Origin: Lachnoclostridium sp. UBA6558
GTDB taxonomy: Bacteria > Bacillota > Clostridia > Lachnospirales > Lachnospiraceae
Direction of reading: 5' to 3'
DNA length: 5,739 bases
NCBI GenBank assembly: GCA_002434335.1
Contig: DJJW01000097.1
Coordinates: 130,811 to 136,549, forward strand
Below, piece by piece: positions 1 through 5,739 of the stretch. The position numbers were made by a program, and so were the translations under genes. Numbering within the stretch: the first letter of the stretch is position 1; each line of letters begins with the position of its first letter. The notes below the pieces were generated by a model. That model worked only from the letters and a program-made list of their open reading frames with translations. It did no database searches and had not been told where the DNA came from.

Positions 1-50
1 GAAAGTCAAAGCAGTAACGGTATAAAAATTTGGGTGTTTTTTATTAATAA

Positions 51-149
51 ATTAGGGTATTTATTCGTACTGTGAGGGATTATAATGCACTTAATGGAAA
101 ATATGTTCGTGTAGCTTGGGAGCATATTCCGAAATATGAGAGCATGTAA
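51..149 (+). other. Possible 3' remnant or frameshifted end of an upstream gene
   Basis: After an in-frame TAA at 48-50, this frame stays open to a TAA at 147-149. Its translation reads like a genuine protein C-terminus, containing DYNALNGKYVRVAWEHIP. The stop lies 19 bases before the preferred start of the next gene, which is normal operon spacing. No SD-supported start lies inside it, and the reading frame cannot be followed to the window's left edge. Another frame (2-25) reads KVKAVTV and stops, which could equally be the true end of the upstream gene. It may be the tail of an interrupted or frameshifted gene, or a chance open stretch: 33 codons without a stop is not rare in AT-rich DNA. 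I do not recognise the family. Confidence 0.25.
81..86 (+). promoter_or_regulatory. Candidate -10 box (TATAAT) upstream of the GH95 gene
   Basis: A perfect TATAAT hexamer sits 82 bases before the preferred GH95 start. At the usual 17-base spacing the -35 position reads TATTTA, a poor match to TTGACA, and there is no TG extension. If used, transcription would begin near position 93 and give a leader of about 75 bases. The box overlaps the possible gene-end fragment at 51-149, so it could be ordinary coding sequence. No CcpA-type operator was recognised nearby. Confidence 0.25.
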
Positions 150-156
150 GATGATT

Positions 157-161
157 GGAGG
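157..161 (+). promoter_or_regulatory. Ribosome binding site GGAGG that decides the GH95 start
   Basis: GGAGG at 157-161 is followed by seven bases and then TTG at 169, ideal SD spacing. The two in-frame ATG codons further upstream (136 and 151) lack a comparable site at the right distance. The best before 136 is GGGAG at 118-122, which is 13 bases away. This makes TTG 169 the likely initiation codon. Confidence 0.7.
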
Positions 162-168
162 AAGGGCA

Positions 169-2457
169 TTGAATCATAGATTGTGGTATACATCTCCTGC
201 TGCTGAGTGGCAGAACGGTCTGCCTATAGGAACAGGGCGGCTGGCCGGTATGGTCCTTGGCGGTATTAAGACAGAACGAATTGCCTTAAATCATGAGTGG
301 CTGTGTATAGGCAGGAATAAGGATAGAAAGAATGAAGAACGTAGTGCATATCTTCCAAAGGTGCGGGAGCTTTTAATGGAAGAAAACTATGAGGAGGCTA
401 CTATTCTCGCCAACGAAGCCTGGGGGGGCAATGGGGGAATCAGCGACAGGCCTACAAGAGAAGACTCCTATCAGCCGGCCGGGGATTTTTATTTCTCACT
501 GGATCAGGGTGAGGCTGCTAATTATAAGAGGGAACTGAATTTAGAAAGAGCAAGAGTTAAGGTAACCTATGATGCAGATGGAAGGAATATATCCAGAACG
601 GTTATTGGTCATTTAATAGAAGATTGTATTATAGTCAGAATATATGCCAGAGAGGATAAGATAAGCGGTACTTTCTGGCTTGATCGTATACAAGATCCTA
701 ATTGTGATATATCTTTTGATTCGGGAAATGCTACTATTATCATGCATGGTGCTTTCAAGGGAGGCATGAAATTCTGCGTAAAAGCGGATCTTAAGATCAG
801 AGGCGGTAAAGTATTCCCCCTTGATAATGACAGACTGAGAGTAGAGGATGCCAAGGAGATACTTGTATTTATCAATATTGGAACTGATGTAAAGAATGAG
901 CTGCCCTTAGAGGAGTGCAGAAGACATCCCATGCCAGTGAAATCCTGGGAGAGACTCTATAAGGAGAATATGGTGGAGCATGAGAAGAATTACGGAAGAC
1001 TGCATTTAAACATCTATGCAGAAGAACCCGATATGCCCACCAACGATAGAATCAAAGCCTACAGAGAAGGCAGGGAAGATGTGACACTTCCTTTGCTTTA
1101 CTTTAACTATGGAAGATATTTATTATGTGCTTCCTGTGCGAATGGTGAACTGCCGGCTAACCTTCAGGGAAAGTGGAATGAAGAACTGGCACCAGCCTGG
1201 GATTGCGATTATCATTATGATGTAAACTTACAGATGAACTACTGGCCGGCTGAAAACGGTCATTTAGAAGATTATACGGAATCCTTGATTGTATATTTGG
1301 AGAAAATGATACCTTACGGAAGAGACGCTGCAAAGAAGCTGTTCGGCTGCAACGGTATCTGGTTGCCCTTATCCTCAGATGTATGGGGCTGTGCCACACC
1401 GGAAACCTATGGCTGGTCGGTCTGGGTTGGTGTATCTGCCTGGCTGGCTCAACATATGTGGTGGCATTATGAGTATGGACAGGACATGGAGTTCTTAGAA
1501 GACAGAGCTTATCCCTTTATGAAAGAGGTAGCAGCCTTTTATGAAGACTTTTTAGTAAAAGACAAGAAGGGTATTTATCAGATAATGCCTTCCCAGTCTC
1601 CGGAGAATCGGTTTATTGGTGGCGGAAGCCTGCCGGTTACCATATGTATCTCCTCAACAGTAGACGTTGAAATGGTTATGGATTTATTAAGCCATTGTAT
1701 AGAAGCCGCGGAAATTCTTAAAACGGACAGGGATAAGGTTAAGCTCTGGAAAGAGATAATGGATAATCTGCCTCCTTTGCAGATAGGCAGTAAGGGTCAG
1801 CTGCTGGAATGGAATCAGGAGTTTGAAGAAATTGAACCAAACCATAGGCATGTATCCCATCTCTTTGGTGTATTCCCAGGAGAACAGATTGACAGGGAGC
1901 GGACACCTGAATTATTTGCAGCCGCAAGAAAATCGCTGGAGCTTAGATTAAATGCAGGAGGAGCCTATACTGGCTGGAGCCGAGCCTGGGTTGCCTGCCT
2001 TTATGCAAGATTTGGAGAAGGTGACTTAGCCTGGGAACATATCAGGGCTTTGATTGGAGACTTTGCAACAGAGACGCTGTTAGATCTTCATCCGCCTAAG
2101 ATTTTTCAGATAGACGGTAATTTCGGAGGAACAGCTGCAATTTTAGAGATGCTGCTGCAGAGCTATTACAGTGAGCTTGACTTTCTGCCCGCTCTGCCAT
2201 CAGGCTGGAGGGGCGGTAAAATAAGTGGATTGAGAGCAAGGGGAGGCTTTACCGTTGATATGGAATGGGAAGATGGGAAGCTTACCAAGGCAAGGATTAT
2301 CTGTGTAAAAGACCGTAATTGTGTAATTAAGACGGCAGGCAGAAACTACTGTATCAGAGATGGCTGGGGCAATGAAGTGGATTATTACACGGAAAACAAT
2401 AAAGTAATCTTTCATATGTTAAAGGATAGAATCTATTTTGTTACAGTTACGTCATAA
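169..2457 (+). CDS. GH95 family alpha-L-fucosidase / alpha-L-galactosidase, cytoplasmic
   Basis: The gene encodes an inverting exo-glycosidase expected to release terminal L-fucose (typically alpha-1,2-linked) or L-galactose from oligosaccharides. The TTG start gives 762 residues and ATG 136 would give 773; both are normal for GH95. Visible order: N-terminal beta-sandwich (about 1-265) opening with LWYTSPAAEWQNGLPIGTGR; helical linker; (alpha/alpha)6 catalytic domain with NLQGKWN (331-337), YHYDVNLQMNYWP (H349, D351, N353), SPEN (E479), HRHVSHLFG (559-567) and QIDGNFGG (D649); C-terminal beta domain from LPALPSGW (673). By comparison with Bifidobacterium bifidum AfcA, E479 matches the general acid Glu566, and N353 and D649 match Asn423 and Asp766. 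The Asn421 position is Asp351 here, which is unusual. His349 matches AfcA His419; as I recall, alpha-L-galactosidases of the family replace it, so fucosidase is favoured. There is no signal peptide, so it should act on imported sugars. The family is near certain, the substrate less so. Confidence 0.93.
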   Translation: MNHRLWYTSPAAEWQNGLPIGTGRLAGMVLGGIKTERIALNHEWLCIGRNKDRKNEERSAYLPKVRELLMEENYEEATILANEAWGGNGGISDRPTREDSYQPAGDFYFSLDQGEAANYKRELNLERARVKVTYDADGRNISRTVIGHLIEDCIIVRIYAREDKISGTFWLDRIQDPNCDISFDSGNATIIMHGAFKGGMKFCVKADLKIRGGKVFPLDNDRLRVEDAKEILVFINIGTDVKNELPLEECRRHPMPVKSWERLYKENMVEHEKNYGRLHLNIYAEEPDMPTNDRIKAYREGREDVTLPLLYFNYGRYLLCASCANGELPANLQGKWNEELAPAWDCDYHYDVNLQMNYWPAENGHLEDYTESLIVYLEKMIPYGRDAAKKLFGCNGIWLPLSSDVWGCATPETYGWSVWVGVSAWLAQHMWWHYEYGQDMEFLEDRAYPFMKEVAAFYEDFLVKDKKGIYQIMPSQSPENRFIGGGSLPVTICISSTVDVEMVMDLLSHCIEAAEILKTDRDKVKLWKEIMDNLPPLQIGSKGQLLEWNQEFEEIEPNHRHVSHLFGVFPGEQIDRERTPELFAAARKSLELRLNAGGAYTGWSRAWVACLYARFGEGDLAWEHIRALIGDFATETLLDLHPPKIFQIDGNFGGTAAILEMLLQSYYSELDFLPALPSGWRGGKISGLRARGGFTVDMEWEDGKLTKARIICVKDRNCVIKTAGRNYCIRDGWGNEVDYYTENNKVIFHMLKDRIYFVTVTS

Positions 2458-2570
2458 CGAGATGTTTCTTACAGCAATCGAATGAGTGGTTTAAATTTTT
2501 GATGCGTATTAAGGTTTTTTTATCATGAATTTAGCTTAAGATTTTTAGTGTTTGGTATCGTAATCAAAAT

Positions 2571-2587
2571 AGCTTATCAAGTAAGCT
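2571..2587 (+). promoter_or_regulatory. Small hairpin that can compete with downstream pairings
   Basis: AGCTTA (2571-2576) and TAAGCT (2582-2587) form a perfect 6-bp stem with a 5-base loop. The second arm can alternatively pair with CAGCTTA at 2694-2700, and a flanking GGATTT (2593-2598) matches AAATCC at 2683-2688. The stems are short and AT-rich, so a switching role is only a possibility. Confidence 0.2.
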
Positions 2588-2629
2588 GGATCGGATTTAG
2601 AAGTTTTGATGTTAGTATGAAAGTAGAAT

Positions 2630-2740
2630 AGGGGCTGCCGGTTATCTGTAATTGAAATTTATCCGACTATGTAAAACAAAGCAAATCCAGTATCAGCTTA
2701 CATAGTTGATATATTTTAAACCATATAACCGGCAACCCCT
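2630..2740. repeat. Nested inverted repeat, MITE-like or structured leader element
   Basis: The outer arms AGGGGCTGCCGGTTAT (2630-2645) and ATAACCGGCAACCCCT (2725-2740) are reverse complements at 15 of 16 positions; the mismatch is C2635 against A2735. Inside lies a second stem, CCGACTATGTAA-type sequence at 2664-2674 pairing with 2698-2708 over 11 positions including one G:U, around a 23-base loop. The whole unit is 111 bases. Its GGGGCTGYC-like ends resemble terminal repeats and palindromes common in clostridial genomes, which suggests a small non-autonomous transposable element. No clean target duplication flanks it; GAAAGTA (2619-2625) and GAAAGCA (2741-2747) are a weak candidate. It ends six bases before the kinase start codon, so in RNA it would occupy the ribosome-binding region. 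No T-run follows, so it does not look like a terminator. Confidence 0.6.
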
Positions 2741-2746
2741 GAAAGC

Positions 2747-4411
2747 ATGGGTAAGATAATGAGGGAAAAGCTGAAGTTATTTTTTTCAAAGCATCTGAAA
2801 ATTAGAGAAAGAATGCTCCTTGTCTTTTTATTAAGTATAATAATTCCTTTGGTTTGCAGCAGTTTCTTCTATACCAGAAATACCCGCAGACAGGCACTTA
2901 CGAAAGAAAGGGAAAGCCAGAGTGCAGAGCTGCTATTGGTAAAGGAAGCTGTACGAAACTATCTGCAGCCTTATAATAAGTTACTGAAGCTGTTAAGTGA
3001 AACGGATATGAGCGGTGTAAAACCAAAAGAAGCCCAAAAGGAATATGAAAAATACTTCAAGGTTTTTACAGAGCTTAAGGGAATCCAGCTGATTGGAAGG
3101 AATAACACTTCTTATTATACAGCCTGGGCTGATGGTTGGGATTTTCCTAAAGAGAGTATCCTACCGGTTAACTATGACATAAAAGATAAGGTTCAGTTTA
3201 CGTTTTTAAAAGCGGAAGAAACCTCTTATCTGACTTTATCAGTTGCTGTACGGTCAGGTGGCAATCATGAGACTGGAATTCTCTCTGTTGTAACCGATAC
3301 CGACTTTCTGGAGGATATTTGTCTGGCTGGTAATTTTGCTTATCAGATTCTCCTGGATGGAGAAGTTATATTCACAAAGTCAAAACCCGAAAGTAGTATT
3401 GATACCAAAAATTCCACAGTCTTAAAAGAGGAATTAAATCTTGACAATACGGAGAATCAATTTACTATCATTAGTAAACGGGAATATAAGGATATCTATG
3501 CTGAATATAAAGGGAGCAGCTGGTCCTGGCTATATTGGCTGCTTCCCACAATTCTTTCCCTTGGTATCATAGCACTTTATGCCGGTAATTTCAGTAAGCG
3601 GTTAAACAACTTCAAAGTGCAGATTCATAAGGCTGCTGCCGGAGATTTCAATCTCTCTACAGTAAACGGAAATGATGAAATCGCAGATTTGTACAAGGAC
3701 TTGAATACAATGATTAATAGCCTTCAGCATCTGATAACTACCATTTATGAGGAACAGGTACAGAAGGAAAAGCTTAACAGCAGACAAAAAGAGGTTGAGT
3801 TTAAAATGTTAGCAAGTCAGATAAATCCTCATTTCCTCTACAATACCCTGGAAACTATTCGAATGAAAGCAAGATGCAACGGTGAAAAGGATATAGAAGA
3901 GCTGGTAAAAATGCTGGCTAAGATAATGCGCAGAAATATACAGGCAGGAGATACGCTGGTCACTTTAAAATCAGAGCTGGAGCTGGTAGAATATTATTTA
4001 AAGATACAGCAGTATCGTTTTGGGGAGAGAATACATTTTCATATTAATCTCTATTGTGATGTGGAGCAGCTTAAGATCATGCCTCTTATCATTCAGCCAA
4101 TTGTGGAAAATGCATTTATACATGGACTGGAAGCCAAAGAGGGTGAAGGTGAGATTAAAATTGATGTAAATATGACAGACAGTTTATATATTATTGTAGA
4201 AGATGATGGTATCGGAATGACCGGGGAGACCCTGGAAGAAATAAAAGACAGTCTTAATGATTACGCAAGGCTTACCAGGAGCAGCATAGGACTAAATAAC
4301 GTAAATCAGAGAATTAAACTCTTGTATGGTGACAAATACGGACTGCTGATTGAAAGTGAAGAAAATAAGGGGACCAAAATTACCATTCAACTTCCGAAGG
4401 ATATGAGCTGA
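2747..4411 (+). CDS. YesM-type membrane sensor histidine kinase
   Basis: This 554-residue transmembrane kinase of a two-component system should autophosphorylate on His and pass the phosphate to the regulator encoded next. Visible order: a short basic N-terminus; membrane helix 1 (about 23-43, LLVFLLSIIIPLVCSSFFY); an extracellular sensor region (about 44-257, dCache-like in size); membrane helix 2 (about 259-280, rich in W, L and I); a HAMP-like linker and coiled coil (about 281-350); a His_kinase domain with the signature SQINPHFLYNTLE (phospho-acceptor His362); and an HATPase_c domain with the N-box QPIVENAFIHG (Asn455), EDDGIGM (Asp487), SIGLNN (Gly515) and NKGT (Gly542). Catalytic motifs are intact. 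The frame is closed by TAA at 2726-2728, so the start must be ATG 2747 or ATG 2759. Neither has a convincing SD, and the repeat's right arm abuts the first. The ligand is unknown; a sugar or a sugar-binding protein is inferred from context. Confidence 0.95.
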   Translation: MGKIMREKLKLFFSKHLKIRERMLLVFLLSIIIPLVCSSFFYTRNTRRQALTKERESQSAELLLVKEAVRNYLQPYNKLLKLLSETDMSGVKPKEAQKEYEKYFKVFTELKGIQLIGRNNTSYYTAWADGWDFPKESILPVNYDIKDKVQFTFLKAEETSYLTLSVAVRSGGNHETGILSVVTDTDFLEDICLAGNFAYQILLDGEVIFTKSKPESSIDTKNSTVLKEELNLDNTENQFTIISKREYKDIYAEYKGSSWSWLYWLLPTILSLGIIALYAGNFSKRLNNFKVQIHKAAAGDFNLSTVNGNDEIADLYKDLNTMINSLQHLITTIYEEQVQKEKLNSRQKEVEFKMLASQINPHFLYNTLETIRMKARCNGEKDIEELVKMLAKIMRRNIQAGDTLVTLKSELELVEYYLKIQQYRFGERIHFHINLYCDVEQLKIMPLIIQPIVENAFIHGLEAKEGEGEIKIDVNMTDSLYIIVEDDGIGMTGETLEEIKDSLNDYARLTRSSIGLNNVNQRIKLLYGDKYGLLIESEENKGTKITIQLPKDMS

Positions 4412-4491
4412 TACAATATTTAGATGATATAAGTACAGAGAATTCTTTCCTCTTATTCAAGGATATAAAGCGTAGTTGCAGTATCTACCTT

Positions 4492-4496
4492 GGAGG
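4492..4496 (+). other. Orphan SD-like site in the kinase-regulator gap
   Basis: GGAGG lies in the 131-base gap between kinase stop and regulator start. At SD distance the sequence is ATA at 4505, not a usual start codon, and that frame closes at a TGA after eight codons. It may be a decayed leader ORF or chance. The rest of the gap (4412-4542) shows no convincing hairpin, terminator or promoter. Confidence 0.2.
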
Positions 4497-4530
4497 AAAT
4501 AAGCATAAACCAACATATATCGTTAGGTTG

Positions 4531-4536
4531 AGGAGG
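4531..4536 (+). promoter_or_regulatory. Ribosome binding site AGGAGG of the response regulator
   Basis: AGGAGG is followed by six bases and ATG 4543. This fixes the regulator start, although its frame is open further upstream through the whole gap. Confidence 0.8.
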
Positions 4537-4542
4537 GGCTAT

Positions 4543-5739
4543 ATGTACCAGGTTATGATTATAGATGATGAAATGATTGTAAGAGATGGCATTAAGTGCC
4601 TGATCGATTGGGAAGATTACAACTTTGAGGTATGTGCGGAAGGCTATGATGGGAAGGACGGATTGAAAAAGGTACTGGAATATACTCCTGATCTGGTGCT
4701 GGTGGATGTCAAAATGCCTGGTATGAGTGGAATAGAGTTGATTCGTGAGGCGAAGAAAGCAGGCTTTGAGGGAAAGTTTATAATCCTTACTGGTTATTCG
4801 GATTTTGAGTTTGCAAAGTCAGCCGTATCTCTGGGTGTTCGCGCCTATTTACTAAAACCTATAGATGAAGATGAATTATTAGAGAATGTGAAAGAATTAC
4901 TGGCAGAGCTGGATGCCAAGAAGCATTTGGATGATTACTACACCCTTAGTGAATTAAAGGCAAGGCAGCAGGTGCTGTCCCATCTTTTATTGCATACCTC
5001 GGACCGAGAAGCCTTAAAGCGGGAAATTAAGCTATATGGCATGGACTTTAAATACAACAGTTTCTGTGCGGCAATCCTAAAGGATAGGGAAAGCAATGAA
5101 GAGAACGGAATATCCCAGGAGAAAATTGACCTGATGCTATGGGATATGGAGCATGTCGATAAGGTCATTATGGACGATAAACTGGTACTGATCTGCAAAG
5201 GATTAAGTTATGAGGAGGTTAAAAAGCAGCTTCTTATAAGCAATGAAAAGGTTAAGAAGCGTTTTAAGGAAGGCTTCTTTATAGCAGTAGGACATAGCGT
5301 TTCCTATTGGCAGGATCTTCATTTTTCTTATGAAAGTGCTAAGCTGCTCTCAGAGTATCAGTTTTCCTTTAAAGAAATGGAAGCGGTGGGGATAGAAACC
5401 TTAAAGGCCAGTGGTATAACGGAAGACAAAGAGTTTCCGGAGCAATTACTTAATTTTATAGAAATCGGAGATATGGGAGCACTGAAAGAAGCTATCAGGG
5501 AGAAAGAAGAACTGTATCGCGGACGGCTAATCAAGGAATGGGATATCAAGGTTCAGATAACTCAATGCATTTCCTATCTACATCATATTTTGGAAAAAAA
5601 GTATGATAAATACCGGGAGCAGTTTAAGGATGAATATCAGAAATACGCAGACAGGATGAAAAAAGCTGAAAGCTTATCGGTCTTACTTAATAATCTTTAT
5701 AATTTCTGTGATGAAATCTCAAAAGTAATCTGCGTTGCT
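4543..5739 (+). CDS. YesN-type response regulator (CheY-like receiver; C-terminus cut off by window end)
   Basis: This is the partner of the preceding kinase: the phosphorylated receiver should activate an output domain that controls transcription. 399 codons are visible with no stop before the window edge. The receiver (about 1-120) has the acidic pair Asp8-Asp9, phospho-acceptor Asp55 in LVLVDVKMPGMSG, Thr83 in ILTGYSD, Tyr102 and Lys105-Pro106 in AYLLKPID, so all catalytic residues are intact. The middle region (about 130-399) is poorly conserved, as usual in this family. It includes FFIAVGHSVSYWQDLHFSYE (about 245-264), resembling the degenerate GGDEF-like segment of YesN proteins, followed by a helical, charged stretch. 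Family members are usually about 500-550 residues and end in an AraC-type helix-turn-helix of about 100 residues, which would lie beyond the window; its presence is inferred. The gene lies 131 bases after the kinase stop, longer than usual for such pairs. Confidence 0.93.
   Translation, partial: MYQVMIIDDEMIVRDGIKCLIDWEDYNFEVCAEGYDGKDGLKKVLEYTPDLVLVDVKMPGMSGIELIREAKKAGFEGKFIILTGYSDFEFAKSAVSLGVRAYLLKPIDEDELLENVKELLAELDAKKHLDDYYTLSELKARQQVLSHLLLHTSDREALKREIKLYGMDFKYNSFCAAILKDRESNEENGISQEKIDLMLWDMEHVDKVIMDDKLVLICKGLSYEEVKKQLLISNEKVKKRFKEGFFIAVGHSVSYWQDLHFSYESAKLLSEYQFSFKEMEAVGIETLKASGITEDKEFPEQLLNFIEIGDMGALKEAIREKEELYRGRLIKEWDIKVQITQCISYLHHILEKKYDKYREQFKDEYQKYADRMKKAESLSVLLNNLYNFCDEISKVICVA

Noticed and set aside
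101..137. Hairpin ATAT(G)TTCG with CGAAATAT in the GH95 leader
   Set aside because: It is an eight-pair AT-rich stem with a bulge and a 20-base loop, too weak to claim as a regulatory structure.
609..932. 107-codon open frame on the minus strand inside the GH95 gene
   Set aside because: It lies wholly inside a strongly conserved GH95 coding region, is low in complexity (Ser/Leu/Ile rich) and has no family resemblance; it is a shadow frame.
2515..2521. T-run after the GH95 gene as an intrinsic terminator
   Set aside because: Seven Ts are present, but the bases just before them (ATTAAGG) have no complementary arm upstream, so no stem can form.
2606..2629. Promoter TTGATG ... TAGAAT before the kinase
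   Set aside because: The two hexamers are separated by only 12 bases, well short of the 16-18 needed for a sigma-A type promoter.
2630..2740. Reading the inverted repeat as a bidirectional terminator
   Set aside because: The outer loop is about 79 bases and no T-run follows either arm, unlike an intrinsic terminator.
4938..5549. Minus-strand open frames (4938-5198 and 5358-5549) inside the regulator
   Set aside because: They are Ser/Leu/Ile-rich antisense shadows of the regulator coding sequence, with no recognisable motif or supporting context.
1..5739. CRISPR array, tRNA, rRNA or transposase gene
   Set aside because: No regularly spaced direct repeats, no tRNA or rRNA signature sequence and no transposase motifs were seen on either strand.

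Overview
The window looks like chromosomal DNA of a low-to-moderate GC, Gram-positive anaerobe of the Clostridia, most plausibly a Lachnospiraceae-type plant- or mucin-glycan degrader. The basis is the AT-leaning third codon positions, the strong GGAGG-type Shine-Dalgarno (SD) sequences, a cytoplasmic GH95 enzyme without a signal peptide, and a YesM/YesN two-component pair of the kind these bacteria place next to sugar-utilisation genes. The genus assignment is inference. All supported genes are on the + strand.

Layout. Positions 1-168 are a leader or 5' flank. They hold a short open stretch that reads like the C-terminus of an unidentified protein (51-149), a TATAAT box (81-86) and an unusually clear SD (157-161). 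Positions 169-2457 encode a complete GH95 glycoside hydrolase (alpha-L-fucosidase or alpha-L-galactosidase type). An SD-supported TTG start at 169 is preferred over the ATG at 136. Positions 2458-2746 are non-coding and contain a nested inverted repeat (2630-2740) that ends six bases before the next start codon. Positions 2747-4411 encode a complete YesM-type membrane sensor histidine kinase. Positions 4412-4542 are a 131-base gap with an orphan SD-like site. Positions 4543-5739 encode the first 399 codons of a YesN-type response regulator that runs off the window. Its expected AraC-type DNA-binding domain lies outside.

How the parts fit together. The kinase would sense an extracellular signal through its region between two membrane helices, probably directly or through a sugar-binding protein. 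It would phosphorylate Asp55 of the regulator, whose missing C-terminal domain would then act on sugar-utilisation promoters. The GH95 enzyme, with no export signal, would remove terminal L-fucose or L-galactose from imported oligosaccharides. That the pair controls the GH95 gene is inferred only from adjacency. The 289-base gap suggests the kinase is not simply read from the GH95 transcript.

Novelty. The families are known ones and I do not see a clearly new system. The items most worth a second look are the MITE-like nested inverted repeat that leaves the kinase without a recognisable ribosome site, the competing pairings upstream of it, the Asn-to-Asp change at a water-positioning site of the GH95 enzyme, and the gene-end-like fragment in the first 150 bases.
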